DNA of 64,000 bases from Sophora flavescens (lineage: Eukaryota; Streptophyta; Magnoliopsida; Fabales; Fabaceae): the NCBI GenBank assembly GCA_030762895.1, contig CM061065.1, positions 64,340,200 through 64,404,199 on the forward strand, written 5' to 3'. A program made the translations under genes and the position numbers. The notes under the pieces were generated by a model. The model did not search any database. It was not told where the DNA came from and was given only the letters and a program-made list of their open reading frames with translations. Numbering within the stretch: the stretch's first letter is position 1; the number at the start of each line of letters is the position of its first letter. Positions 48,801 to 55,472 of the stretch are shown here, one piece after another.

Positions 48801-49908
48801 AATATATAGACATTTAGTCATTAGTCATGAATACAAGAATCCTAATTATATTCTAATTATTACATCCAGATACTAATTGACAGCTATACATTAATTACAA
48901 TATTCTAACACAGAACAATATCTTAAATAGATGCACCTTTGCAAATCCAAATTCCCTACCCTGACACAGGAGCCACCACCTAAAATCTAACTCCAACAAC
49001 ACCCAAACCCAAGCCAGCCACCATTTTCCCACCCTCCAGTCAGCCAACCACCACTCAAGAACACCACCCAAATGCAGGATTTGCATCTCCTTTTCTCTCC
49101 ACCAGTAACCTTGGGAATCCATGCTTCCTAGTTGATTTATAAAGAATGGGATTAGATCTACACAAATGGTTGAGTTCTATCTCAGTTGCAGGAATTGAGA
49201 ATGGTTTTCAAAACCCTAACCTTTAAATTGGGGAAAATGCCAACACACCAATTTCTTCCAACTTATAATGCCAACACATCAACTTTATCCATCTCATATG
49301 CCATCTTAGCTTTCTCACTGCCATGAATGAAGCCAACTAACGAAGCTATGACAGATTTATCATCTTGGACTAATGTTGACTAACTTTTAAAAACTTAAAG
49401 GACCAAATTGAGATGAAAATTACTTACATGACTAACTTGAAACAATAAATTAAGTTGGATGATGAAAAGACTGATTTTGCCACAGTTTTTATGTAGATTC
49501 TACTAAATAGTTCTGGTCTTACAATATTTTTGTGGAAGATGTAGGCTTGATACCATTACATGCAACATTCATGCTTGTATCTGTTCCTTTTATCATACAG
49601 TTATAGTATTTCATTCATTACAAAAAAACACCTAAATTGGAATAGAACATTTCATTCATCAACAGAAGTAACATATGGTCTCCTTTCAATTTTCAGGAGA
49701 GTTTATTTAATTTAATTAGTTAATTTGTTTCTGTTTTACTTTTCAGGAATGCTGTATATGCCTCTGTTCATATAAGGATGGAGAAGAGCTCCATGCTCTT
49801 CCTTGCAACCATCATTTCCATTCTGCATGCATAGTGAATTGGCTAAAGATGAATGCAATTTGTGCTCTGTGCAAGTATGATCTTTTCCAGGGAAGTGAAC
49901 AGGAGTAA
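24909..49908 (+). CDS. RIE1: RIE1-like membrane-anchored RING-H2 E3 ubiquitin ligase, five coding exons over 25 kb
   Basis: Exons 24909-25375, 31846-31965, 33363-33456, 33834-33992 and 49747-49908 join into 333 codons plus TAA, all with GT-AG introns. ATG 24909 is chosen because it is the first ATG in frame. Residues 50-66 hold the family LVRE motif. Hydrophobic helices lie at about 67-84 and 93-113 (exon 1), 165-183 (exon 2) and 197-216 (exon 3). A KGASEADLS stretch (228-236) and PEDA lead into a C-terminal RING: C282, C285, C300, H302, H305, C308, C319, C322. The protein should attach ubiquitin to substrates at a membrane. The match to Arabidopsis RIE1 and related ligases is from recalled family features. 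Oddities: exon 3 seems about 20 residues shorter than the family, and the last Cys pair is CALC instead of CPLC. It could be functional, or an early-stage pseudogene. Confidence 0.85.
25376..28608 (+). other. RIE1-like intron 1, left part
   Basis: Non-coding AT-rich DNA. It contains TA microsatellites (26479-26508, 27775-27820) and a 30-bp perfect direct repeat at 27211-27240 and 27492-27521. I recognise no transposon family in it. Confidence 0.5.
27775..27820. repeat. (TA)n microsatellite in intron 1
   Basis: About 23 uninterrupted TA units. Confidence 0.95.
28617..29767. mobile_element. Non-autonomous hAT element (1151 bp) with GCGG-rich ends
   Basis: Perfect 18-bp terminal inverted repeats (CATGGTTCTAAATTGCGG and its complement) are flanked by an 8-bp duplication, CTTCTTAT, at 28609-28616 and 29768-29775. 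Subterminal zones are packed with TTGCGGT/ACCGCAA motifs (28628-28725, 29590-29755). A minisatellite lies inside. There is no transposase, so it would depend on an autonomous hAT. It lies in intron 1 of the RIE1-like gene. Confidence 0.93.
29446..29595. repeat. CCCTCACCC-type minisatellite inside the hAT element
   Basis: Starts as (CACCCT)n near 29448-29470, then four units of about 33-40 bp of the form CCCCTCACCCATGGC-TC-TGA up to about 29585. It is strongly C-rich on this strand. Confidence 0.85.
29776..30183. other. Unclassified intron 1 DNA between two transposons
   Basis: Mixed composition, with a C-rich stretch (29985-30070) and no recognisable domain or terminal repeat. Confidence 0.4.
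30184..31020 (-). mobile_element. 5'-truncated RTE-type LINE relic
   Basis: On the minus strand, 31007-30606 reads as the end of a plant RTE reverse transcriptase: LEVKIGDRIIHTTQVTRFKYLGSI, then VNLRIQAGWMKWR and a KGKL block. Shifted frames continue to a WWMSKHTREDKIRNES-like segment near 30510-30480. The 3' tail (+ strand 30184-30240) shows the typical GTTATTATG-like repeats and a CCACTAGGTAGGG motif. The 5' half, with endonuclease and catalytic RT motifs, is missing. Confidence 0.82.
31021..31845 (+). other. RIE1-like intron 1, right part
   Basis: Non-coding sequence with a CA/CC-rich segment (31262-31380) and AT-rich remainder. It ends in a pyrimidine-poor acceptor, ACAAAACAG, before exon 2. 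No repeat family identified. Confidence 0.4.
31846..31965 (+). CDS. RIE1: RIE1-like exon 2
   Basis: Encodes R156 to W196 (phase 2 at both ends). It contains a third hydrophobic helix (NIGVSFIWCFLGLYWVFTGG) and QDAPHLFW, both matching the conserved SFIWW..GFYWV..GG and SPQLYW pattern of this ligase family. The donor is TTTTG|GTAAGC. Confidence 0.87.
32214..32690. mobile_element. Older short relative of the GCGG-rich hAT family, in intron 2
   Basis: Ends CAAGGTTCTAAATTGCGG and ...AAATTTAGAATTATG match the family of the element at 28617-29767 with mutations. GCGGT/ACCGC subterminal motifs are present on both sides. Flanks ATCAGATC and GTGAGATG agree at 5 of 8 positions, a decayed 8-bp duplication. 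Length is 477 bp. Confidence 0.8.
33000..33295. mobile_element. MITE with long inverted repeats, probably Mutator-like, in intron 2
   Basis: The left end GGGTAAAGTAATATTTTG and right end CAAAATATTACTTTAAC form a terminal inverted repeat. Internal 'ggtccctata' motifs repeat in both orientations, so most of the 296 bp could fold back. Flanks ATTCTTTTC (32991-32999) and ATTCTTTTT (33296-33304) look like a 9-bp duplication with one mismatch. Confidence 0.83.
33363..33456 (+). CDS. RIE1: RIE1-like exon 3
   Basis: Encodes the last base of W196 to Q227. The fourth hydrophobic segment is LAVVFLALDVTFTIFIIAIL, followed by EAIEEQAIEEQ. The last part comes from a 15-bp tandem duplication (GCCATTGAAGAACAA, then GCCATTGAAGAACAG). 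Related ligases have a longer, Cys-rich stretch here before the AxQ|EGAS exon junction. Acceptor TCTACAG, donor CAG|GTATCG. Confidence 0.78.
33469..33767. repeat. MITE-like inverted repeat in intron 3
   Basis: The left arm ATATTTGGAAG...GTGATTAGTAGTGGAGTG and right arm, read in reverse, ATATTTGGGAG...GTGATTAGTAATGAAGTGGAGTG match over about 70 bp. It makes up most of the 377-bp intron. No target duplication is clear. Confidence 0.6.
33834..33992 (+). CDS. RIE1: RIE1-like exon 4
   Basis: Encodes K228-A280. GASEADLSILAKYRF (229-243), then an acidic/Lys-rich linker and ANEQMLLPEDA, which in this ligase group sits directly before the RING. Acceptor ATATAG, donor GCG|GTATGC. Phase 0 at both ends. 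Confidence 0.88.
33993..35067 (+). other. RIE1-like intron 4, left part
   Basis: Mostly unclassified. It contains a 42-bp tandem duplication (34429-34512), an (AAAT)n tract (34954-34987) and, at 35009-35067, a segment similar to 38763-38821, the internal 3' end of the adjacent gypsy element. Confidence 0.5.
34429..34512. repeat. 42-bp tandem duplication
   Basis: Units 34429-34470 and 34471-34512 (TTCACTTGATTGAGATC...) differ at one base, GCGAAAT versus GCAAAAT. Confidence 0.95.
35068..35337 (+). repeat. Left LTR of the deletion-derivative gypsy element
   Basis: Begins AGTTAGTTGCGG (the mate has TGTTAGCTGTGG) and ends TTCCTATCA. It aligns to the right LTR over its full 270 bp with many substitutions, so the element is old. 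A degenerate tRNA-Met-like primer site (TCGGTGTTTTGC) may follow at 35340. Confidence 0.82.
35338..36960 (+). pseudogene. gag remnant of the gypsy element, interrupted by a TRIM
   Basis: Left of the TRIM the frames are badly broken (a WMEKF-like segment near 35835). Right of it, 36355-36726 is open: DEYVEEFEMLVAQISPMSE (36424-36480), then FVGGLKKEIRLHVQSL. This is the retrotransposon gag core. A CxxC...H....C zinc knuckle (FKCGEHCSPTHQCPDQ-like) lies near 36868-36920. It has no intact start or stop. Confidence 0.75.
35861..36337 (-). mobile_element. TRIM (miniature LTR retrotransposon), 477 bp
   Basis: LTRs 35861-36065 (205 bp) and 36140-36337 (198 bp) flank a 74-bp middle. On the minus strand the primer site TGGTATTAGAGCC (36139-36127) matches the initiator tRNA-Met type, and GAGGGGGTG (36074-36066) is the polypurine tract. 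The target duplication CCTTA is perfect (35856-35860 and 36338-36342). It lies in the gypsy gag. Its sequence resembles a TRIM-like repeat I associate with legumes. Confidence 0.92.
37273..38760 (-). mobile_element. Internally deleted Ty1-copia relic
   Basis: LTRs 37273-37456 and 38577-38760 (184 bp each) match closely. On the minus strand a polypurine tract (GGTTGAGGGGGAG) abuts the 37456 end. The inside holds only the C-terminal half of RT and 3' sequence; the right LTR runs directly into RT codons, so gag, protease, integrase and the primer site are deleted. Flanks ATCAG (37268-37272) and AATAG (38761-38765) agree at 4 of 5 positions. Confidence 0.85.
38002..38576 (-). pseudogene. Ty1-copia reverse transcriptase C-terminal part
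   Basis: From 38576 downward: SHRAWFGRF, QQFGM, HSTRGCVYLIVYDDDVVITK, then KQHLCHHFQTKDHGKIQYFL, GIVISQRKYAMSIVEEIGLL, and KLNYLIVTRLDISFVVSVVS. The catalytic loop is YDDD where copia RTs have YVDD. At least one stop and a frame change lie upstream of 38430. It would have made cDNA. Confidence 0.85.
38828..40386 (-). repeat. 3' LTR (minus-strand sense) of the Athila-like element
   Basis: Spans 1559 bp. The segment 39675-40120 has five palindromic CACGGCCGTGAT...ATCACGGC-A-GCCGTGATG blocks alternating with CGCGACGCGAG and CGCGGGCGAG motifs, all inside otherwise AT-rich sequence. Confidence 0.93.
40387..41860 (-). other. Non-coding 3' region of the Athila-like element
   Basis: Between the integrase scrap and the 3' LTR. 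It contains CT-rich tracts (40980-41090) and no open frame of interest. Full-length Athila elements can carry an env-like frame here; none is visible. Confidence 0.6.
41861..42214 (-). pseudogene. Integrase C-terminal scrap fused behind protease sequence
   Basis: A 117-codon open frame. Its second half, LDLNELSGNSLRVYKSAQTYKERAKEWHGKQ, follows the L-x-ELxExR..AYE..K.YKE..K.WHD pattern near the end of Athila-type integrases. The first half (basic, KGMKKKGKAPRLKGG) is unrecognised. It indicates a large internal deletion between protease and the end of integrase. Confidence 0.6.
42283..43090 (-). pseudogene. Protease region of the Athila-like element
   Basis: From 43090 downward: KKWVEPQDLPPYMKVPYPER, then a helical segment, FAEALEQMPSYARFMKELL, and the catalytic ALCDLGASNNLMPLSM (D-x-G-A/S) near 42690-42640. 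A single frameshift near 42475 leads to IPLILGRPFLPTGDALIDV, the protease flap/end motif. The family links gag to RT with this domain. Nearly intact. Confidence 0.85.
43453..44555 (-). pseudogene. gag of the Athila-like element (several frameshifts)
   Basis: The probable start is ATG 44555 (MAEENPPPPPP). Successive frames downward carry RDVARDWVCDLDRNKDRTWEQ, FLTKYFPPQKAAQARIAV, FRQTEDETYNEAWERYNGLL and a CxxC-type GCANCNGNHDTQNFP motif near 43750, then an Asn/Gln-rich tail. These match the Athila-type gag core. An open in-frame extension reaches back to 44699. Frame breaks lie near 44400, 44200, 43990 and 43800. Confidence 0.82.
44815..44838 (-). other. Primer-binding site of the Athila-like element
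   Basis: Minus strand TTTTTGGCGCCCGAGTCGGG lies just inside the 5' LTR end. TGGCGCC starts are typical of tRNA-Asp-type primer sites in Athila relatives. Confidence 0.7.
44839..46375 (-). repeat. 5' LTR (minus-strand sense) of the Athila-like element
   Basis: Spans 1537 bp. Nearly identical to 38828-40386 except for single-base indels and one missing palindrome unit (at about 45797 compared with 39792-39830). Confidence 0.93.
46381..46644 (+). repeat. Right LTR of the old gypsy element, main part
   Basis: Completes the LTR begun at 38822-38827 (6 + 264 = 270 bp, equal to the left LTR). Ends TTCCTATCA; sequence after 46644 is not shared with the left LTR's downstream side. Confidence 0.85.
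47508..47784 (+). mobile_element. 5'-truncated LINE tail inside the copia relic
   Basis: 277 bp ending in TTTGCTTACC(A)10, a plant L1 3' end. The flanks AATACGAG (47500-47507 and 47785-47792) are a perfect 8-bp duplication. Confidence 0.82.
48391..48791. repeat. 202-bp tandem duplication at the copia 5' end
   Basis: Copies 48391-48592 and 48593-48791 (CAGAAGGA-GTCACGGTAG...) each include the primer-binding site and the first ~60 bp of the LTR. They differ at several bases. Confidence 0.9.
49747..49908 (+). CDS. RIE1: RIE1-like exon 5 (RING-H2 domain and stop)
   Basis: Begins GAA after the acceptor TTTTCAG. Encodes the complete C3H2C3 RING (C-x2-C-x14-C-x-H-x2-H-x2-C-x10-C-x2-C) and a short tail ending in TAA at 49906-49908. 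The conserved Trp (W312) is present. Residue 320 is Ala, where related ligases have Pro (CPLC). Confidence 0.92.
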   Translation, partial: ECCICLCSYKDGEELHALPCNHHFHSACIVNWLKMNAICALCKYDLFQGSEQE

Positions 49909-50174
49909 TGGAAAAGTAACGACCCTGCTGGGTGTTTCAAAGCTATTCTCTATGTAGATGTAATTACAAGACAAGAAACAATTGACCATCTCCCATAGTT
50001 GCTCGGTTTTGATAATTTTTTTCTAAAAAAAAAATTTGCTGTTGAGAAAAGATGTAGATAACAAGGAAAACATTGTAGAGCATTTTTATTTATAAAAGAG
50101 TGAGCAACTTCTGTCAATAGAGTTTTATTTCGATGTAATGTTTGATTAATTAAATGTTTTATTGTCAAATAAAT
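49909..50174 (+). terminator. Putative 3' UTR of the RIE1-like gene
   Basis: AT-rich sequence after the stop, with a candidate polyadenylation signal AATAAA at 50168-50173. Other A/T-rich candidates exist (50089-50096), so the true end is uncertain. Confidence 0.4.
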
Positions 50175-52140
50175 TATATTCTCGAGAATCTGGGAATCTC
50201 ATTCTTAGGAATATTTCTTTCTCATTCTCACACATGAAAATAGAGTTTTTAATTTTCATTCACTAATTTTATTTCTGAATGTTTTTTATATATGAGAATA
50301 AAAATTTAAATTTTGTACCAAACATAGATACTTTTATTTCCATGCGTACTTTCTTAGGAATATTAAAATATAACTGGTGTCAAACGCTACTTAGGGGTAA
50401 TTTAGAAGTTGATCACATTTCTTCTCTCAACTTTGTTCATAAGCGAGAAATGAAAAATGAGGCCGCCCAATTTTCAGGTTACCTTATCGTGTATCACTTG
50501 GTTGGATTGTTTTAGTTTTTGTGCATAAAAAAATTGCTTCATTTGCTATTGGCTATGAATAAGCATAGGGTTTATTCATTTTCTTCATGTTAAATAAATT
50601 CTGTGTAATTTCTTTAAAATTTGTGGTTAAGTATGTTGTTTATATATGGCATGAACCCGAAACACCCCCACCCCAAAGGTTGTCATGTTTGCCAGTTCTC
50701 TACATATTACGATCCCGATCACACCCAATAAATATGTTTCCGCCAAATTGGCCGGGATAGTCGATGGATGTTGTTCGGTCCATTAGATATAACTTTTCTT
50801 TTTTTTTTGAAAGGAACTTTTGTAATTAATTATAAGAATTTTGTATACTAATAATATAAAGTTTTTTTTTTTACACTGTGAACAAATTAGCAATCACCAA
50901 TCATGATATGAATGATTGATTACTTTTAAGATAGTTAAGATAAGATACAATTTTTTTTACTAACGTAACAATTTATGATTGGATGTTTGTGTAAAAAAGC
51001 TTTACACTATCAGTATATAACAATTAAATTCTAATTATAATGCGGTTATAAGACATGTTAGGGTGAATAAATATAATATATTACCTACCAATATAGGCAC
51101 AACTTCCATGTATACAGAGTAGAGAGTAGAGACCATATACGTATGCATTACGTATCTTGACTTGTGGTTCATTTTTCAAGTGTGAATAGTTCTCTTCTTT
51201 TATGAGTTTAGGTGTATATGTTTGATTGTATGCAACTGGATACCCTGCTTTAGAATACTTTGCAGGTTGAGCAAATGCGCAATGCTGGAGTTATTAAAGG
51301 GTGCTCTTTAGAAAATGTCATTTTGTGTTGGTAAATACTTTGCTACAAGTTTCATATTAGTATATGATGCTGGCAAAAATGGAATGCACGTTCATGCCTC
51401 TAAGTATGGGTAGTTGTGATCTTTTTGCATTCATTTTGAAATGTTTTTTTTTTTTTGTTTATATTTAGGAGAAATATTGTTGAATTTGTATGTAATATGT
51501 ATTGTGGGGGATACGCTTTATGTGTATGGTATACTCAATAGTTTATTTTGGTTAGATTTCAAAACAATTTGTTTGACTTGGTGAAACCTACACCACTAAA
51601 ATAAGCTATGCAAGGTACTAGTGATGCATGTTATACTATTAAATTGTGTTTGCTAAGTGTGAAGCCAATAAATAAATACAAGTGATAATAGATTTTCTTC
51701 GAGGGAGTATCAACTTGCACACAAAAAAAAAAAAAAAACTTGTCTTACACCCAATTCTAGCTATTAAAATAATGTAGATATGATAGTTCTGATTTGTTGA
51801 GAATAATAAGTCGTTTGCTCACGAAACATAAGAAGAACTTATGCATGCCTTTGATTTCACCTCAGTTCCTTCTTCCATCCTTCATTCTAGCCTCCGTAGA
51901 AGTTTCTCCTCCACCGTGAGTCACCTATAGGGAAGCAATTATTCGTGAACAGAGAAGACGACGTGAAGAAGTTCCTCCTCCATCGCAAGTCACTCGGTTG
52001 TAAACTTGTCTTTCTTCTTCCTTTGTCGCGAGTTACTGATCTTCCTCCTCTGATGCGAGTTGAAGTAGGTACCTTTCTTTAATTCTTCCTTCTTCGTTTG
52101 TTCCCACATTAATAAGTATGCATTATCCTATTGTATACTT
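50175..52140. other. Intergenic AT-rich DNA
   Basis: No coding signal. Includes the weak inverted repeat at 50864-51020, an A16 tract (51724-51740) and a CCTCC-repeated region (51895-52070, with repeated GTTCCTCCTCC/GAGTCAC phrases). Confidence 0.4.
50864..51020. repeat. Possible MITE with TTTTTTACAC ends
   Basis: TTTTTTTTTACACTGTGAAC on the left and TGTGTAAAAAAGC on the right face each other around ATCATGAT/ATGATTGG segments. The inverted match is partial and the ends are not defined. Confidence 0.4.
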
Positions 52141-52322
52141 ATTACTTTGTATTTATACATTTTTTGTCTTCATTTGCAAGACAAATTACCTTTGAACTTT
52201 TTCCCGCAAACAAGGATGACCAATTATCTGTGCTTTTGCAGGAAAAAAATATTTCTTTCAGAAAAAGTGCAAAGGTAATTGTTATTGCAGATAAAGATAA
52301 AAATGTATAAATACAAAGTAAT
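52141..52322. repeat. 182-bp foldback (hairpin) element
   Basis: Arms 52141-52203 and 52261-52322 are inverted copies, about 88% identical over 62 bp, around a 57-bp loop. The outer 24 bases (ATTACTTTGTATTTATACAT...) match perfectly. No coding capacity. Confidence 0.9.
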
Positions 52323-52555
52323 ATGTGTTGGCGTTTGCCTTGGCCATCCATTATCTGGATTTGGGGACCAGAGAGAATGGATTTGAAAAAGAACAATTAT
52401 ATCCGTAGCAACACACTTGCCATTAGGTCCAACCCATGACCTGACCATTACGCTGGCCCAAACAATTGAAAATGAACCACATTTCACTCTGATAGATTTT
52501 TTCATGGATCGAGGGTTTAGGCCCAAATTCGACCGAGTCTAACTGTTGACCAACC

Positions 52556-52922
52556 CTAAGGGTGTATTTGGTTCAAAGGAGGGGATGATAGGGATTTTAA
52601 TGGAGGGGAGGGGAAGAGAGGGAAGTGATTTTAATTACATATTGTGTTTGGTTGAGAGGAGGGGGAGAGAAAGGGAGGGGAAATAACACTTTCATGTTTG
52701 GTTCAGGAGGGGAGGGGAGGGATTTTAAAACATATTTACTTTTAAACCCATATAATTATTTATTTCAAAATAGACAAGTGGGGATATTTTAGTCAATGCA
52801 TTTAAAATGTATTAAAATCCCTTCCATTCCCTCCAAATCCCCTCAATGTTCAAGAGGAGCCAAAATTGACTTAAGGAGGGATTTTGCTCCCCTCCAATTC
52901 CCTCCAACCAAACACTAAGTAA
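52556..52922. repeat. MITE-like element with GTGTTTGGTT ends
   Basis: The left end AAGGGTGTATTTGGTTC and right end CCAACCAAACACTAAGT are inverted copies. The middle is G/A-rich on the left (GGAGGGGAGGGG) and C/T-rich on the right, so it can fold back. A possible short duplication, TAA, flanks it. Confidence 0.65.
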
Positions 52923-52927
52923 TACTT

Positions 52928-54044
52928 GTTGGAACCAAAGTGGTTATGATCAATAACCCCTCAAATTTTGATGTTAACAAAATGATTAAATTCGAAGAAA
53001 AAAGATGTTCTATTGACTAACATATTTTCCTTAAGTGTGCATGAATATACAAAGTCCAATAGACAAACATAAAAAGCCTAAAGACTTATCGCAAAGTCTA
53101 AAATATTTATAACTATGTTCAATAGACGACTAGTATGTCAGACGTCCAATAGTCTTTAAACATTTTAACCTATGACATCCAAAGACGTACTCGATATTAC
53201 AACAAGTATTTGATCCAGTCGAATAACTCATAGTTTAATGTTTCACCTGACTTTACTTTTATGCCTCATTTAAAATATATGTTATAATATTGTTTAGGTA
53301 AAATTAAGTTTGAAACATAGTACCCTCGATTACACAAATGTCTTTCTTGTCCCGACACTTAGCTGCTTCGTTAAAGTTGACTCTACTCAAAGAAAGAAAG
53401 ACAAATGACAACTTTTGGGTACAACAGAGAAGTGACAGTTCTACTTTGAGCTATCTGATTACCAAGAGTGCTTTTCAGAAGAACAAAAGAACAAGTTATC
53501 AGACTCAAAGGACCTTAGAATTTAATGCTATATCTAAACGGATACATCTTAAAGACCGTTGAAGACCAAAGAATTGAAAGTGCACCTCGCCTATAAATTT
53601 TGGAAGACTTCTATTGAAGAATAAGAACTAGAATTCAATATTCAAAGCACACAAACTCTTCTCAAGTTTCTCTGTAAATTGTGTTAATATTTCTTCGAGC
53701 TTAATATTTGTAAAATCCTCACACATAATGAGTTGCTCTAATTAGCTCAAATCTTTTAAACTCTTAAGTTAGAGTGTGCCAGAAGAGGCTTGACTGTAAA
53801 TGAATACTCGAGTGCCTGGAGAGGTGTTGAATACTTGAGTGATTGTAAGCCTGAAGAGGCAAGAAAAAAGAATACTTGTAAACTATTGGATTATAGTGGA
53901 TAAAACCTTCAAGTAGAAGGGACTTGATGTAGCTCTCGGTTGGAAGAGTGTGAAATTATTGCATTAACTCTTGGGGATTTGAAATTGGGTTTATTAACTT
54001 AGCTCGTTTAATGGTATGTAGTGAATTATACGAAACCCTAGTTT
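52928..54044 (+). repeat. Possible copia-type solo LTR (unconfirmed)
   Basis: Starts TGTTGGAACC. The right part has the phrase ATTATAGTGGATAAAACC...GGGACTTGATGTAGCTC (53892-53937), reminiscent of LTR ends in SIRE/Maximus-type copia elements. No mate LTR or target duplication was found, and the right boundary is a guess. Confidence 0.3.
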
Positions 54045-54091
54045 TTTGCTGCTAGGGTTTTGGTTCTGCATGAGGGTTTGCATGCTTCACC

Positions 54092-55472
54092 ATGGAGGTT
54101 CGTGATGCAATATGCCCATGGAAATTCCTCAACCTTTCTTCTTCTCCCACTCCTTCATCAAATGCTCCTTCTCAACGTTGGACCTTTGCTCAAGCCTTGA
54201 ACTATTCTTTGGATATCCCTATGTGTGAAGGGAGATTCAATATCTATCAAGATCTCTGAGGAAGAGTACAAGAATGATCTTGAAAGTTTCAAAAACAACC
54301 TGCATGGTTGTCTTCTCCTTGCGAAGGGAAGTCAACCCATAAAGACTAATGACTTACGTGACAAGCTTTCTAAACTATGGAGGCCAAATGGACAATGGAG
54401 AATGACTCCACTTGGTAAAGGATATTACAAATTCAGTTTTTCTTCTCTGGAAGACTTGCGGAGTGTCTGGGCAGTGGGATCGTGGAACTTGAACCTTGGT
54501 ATTTTGAGGCTTTCTCAATGGAGCCCAGATTTCAATCCTCAAAATCAAAAGGAAATAAATATGCAATGTTGGGTCCGAATTTATAATCTGCCTCAAGAGT
54601 ATTGGAGGCCAAAGATTTTGTTTGAGATTGCTACAGGTGTTGGTACCCCTATTTCTATGGATGAAAACACAAGAAACAAGATCTGTGGACATTTTGCAAG
54701 AGTATTAGTTGATGTTAATCTCTCAGATACTCTCTCCAATGAACATGAGAGTCTTGCTTTCTTTGTTGGGATTAATTATCAGAAATTACCAAATTTCTAT
54801 AGTTTCTCTCAATCAATTGGACATTCAGTTGAGAATTGCAAAAGAAAACATGGTAATAATTAGGGCAAGCCTCAGAATAAGCCTAAAGATAAGTTTGTTT
54901 ATGCTGCAGCCAATGATCCCTTAGTTGTTGCTATTGAGGATAATAATCAGGTATAGAATGCAAATTTACTTGCAGATGAGGTTCATGAAGTTAATAATAA
55001 TGATTTTGTGATTCGGAAAAATAACAATTCAGTGCAGAATCTGGATGGTAATAATGTGGTTGGAGAATAGGTTTCTTCTGAATGTGATGAATCTTCACAC
55101 CCCGAGTCTCCAACTCATGTTTCTAATTATGGTAACCAGGAATTCAATGATTTTACAGATCATGTATCAGATTCCTTGCCTCCTAAATCTGCTGATAATT
55201 CTGTCAGCAGTAATGTTATCTCCACCCCTACAAGTGTTCCTGATATACATCCTCAGGTTCGAGAGGATGTTGCAGTACTATCTGAATTTTGGGGAGATGC
55301 TGTTGAGGAAGATGTAAATGAAGAAAGCTCCAATGGTGTTAATATGAAGACATATTTTATTGTGGTTTAAAAAAAAATCATTGAAGAAAAAGCTAAGGAA
55401 ATAAAAAAGTCTTCTAAAGATGGTATTCCTACAGCCCGATCAAGGGCAGGTCCCAAAAATTTTGCATCATGA
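54092..55472 (+). pseudogene. LINE ORF1, DUF4283 RNA-binding-type protein
   Basis: ATG 54092 opens MEVRDAICPWKFLNLSSSP. A frameshift near 54222 leads to 54225-54863: EEYKNDLESFKNNLHGCLLL, WRMTPLGKGYYKFSFSS, a W-x-NPQ segment and NLPQEYW, all DUF4283 features. A single H-x-xxxCK-type knuckle remnant (GHSVENCKRK) ends the frame. Stops at 54861, 54954 and 55068 interrupt an Asn/Asp-rich tail, which closes with SRAGPKNFAS and TGA 55470-55472. ORF1 proteins coat LINE RNA. Confidence 0.83.

Larger units (their letters stand above)
47256..48910 (-). mobile_element. Ty1-copia relic nested in the Mutator-like element
   Basis: LTRs 47256-47441 and 48732-48910 are similar. On the minus strand TGAGGGAGAA follows the first LTR (polypurine tract), and TGGTATCCAGAGCC adjoins the second (primer site near 48731-48718). 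The inside retains a protease-region scrap (YLPIVTLANGSQT near 47970-47930, with HISPL..FFSPF upstream). RT and integrase are absent. No clear target duplication. Confidence 0.78.
46685..49481. mobile_element. Mutator-like element with long terminal inverted repeats, split by a copia relic
   Basis: The left arm from 46685 (GGCAAAATAAATCTTTTTGTCGTCC...) matches the reverse complement of the right arm ending 49481 over about 180 bp. The arms share ...GTTAGTTGGCTTCA... and ...GCCA/GAGATGG... segments. Flanks 46675-46684 (ATAGTTTTAA) and 49482-49491 (ACAGTTTTTA) agree at 8 of 10 positions. Without the copia insertion it would be about 1.1 kb, with no transposase. It lies in RIE1-like intron 4. 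Confidence 0.78.

Noticed and set aside
53338..53562. 74-codon frame as a gene
   Set aside because: It lies in a possible LTR-like segment, with no recognisable motif or gene context.
52928..54044. Confident full LTR call
   Set aside because: The start and one internal phrase are suggestive, but no mate, primer site or target duplication was found; kept only as a low-confidence repeat.
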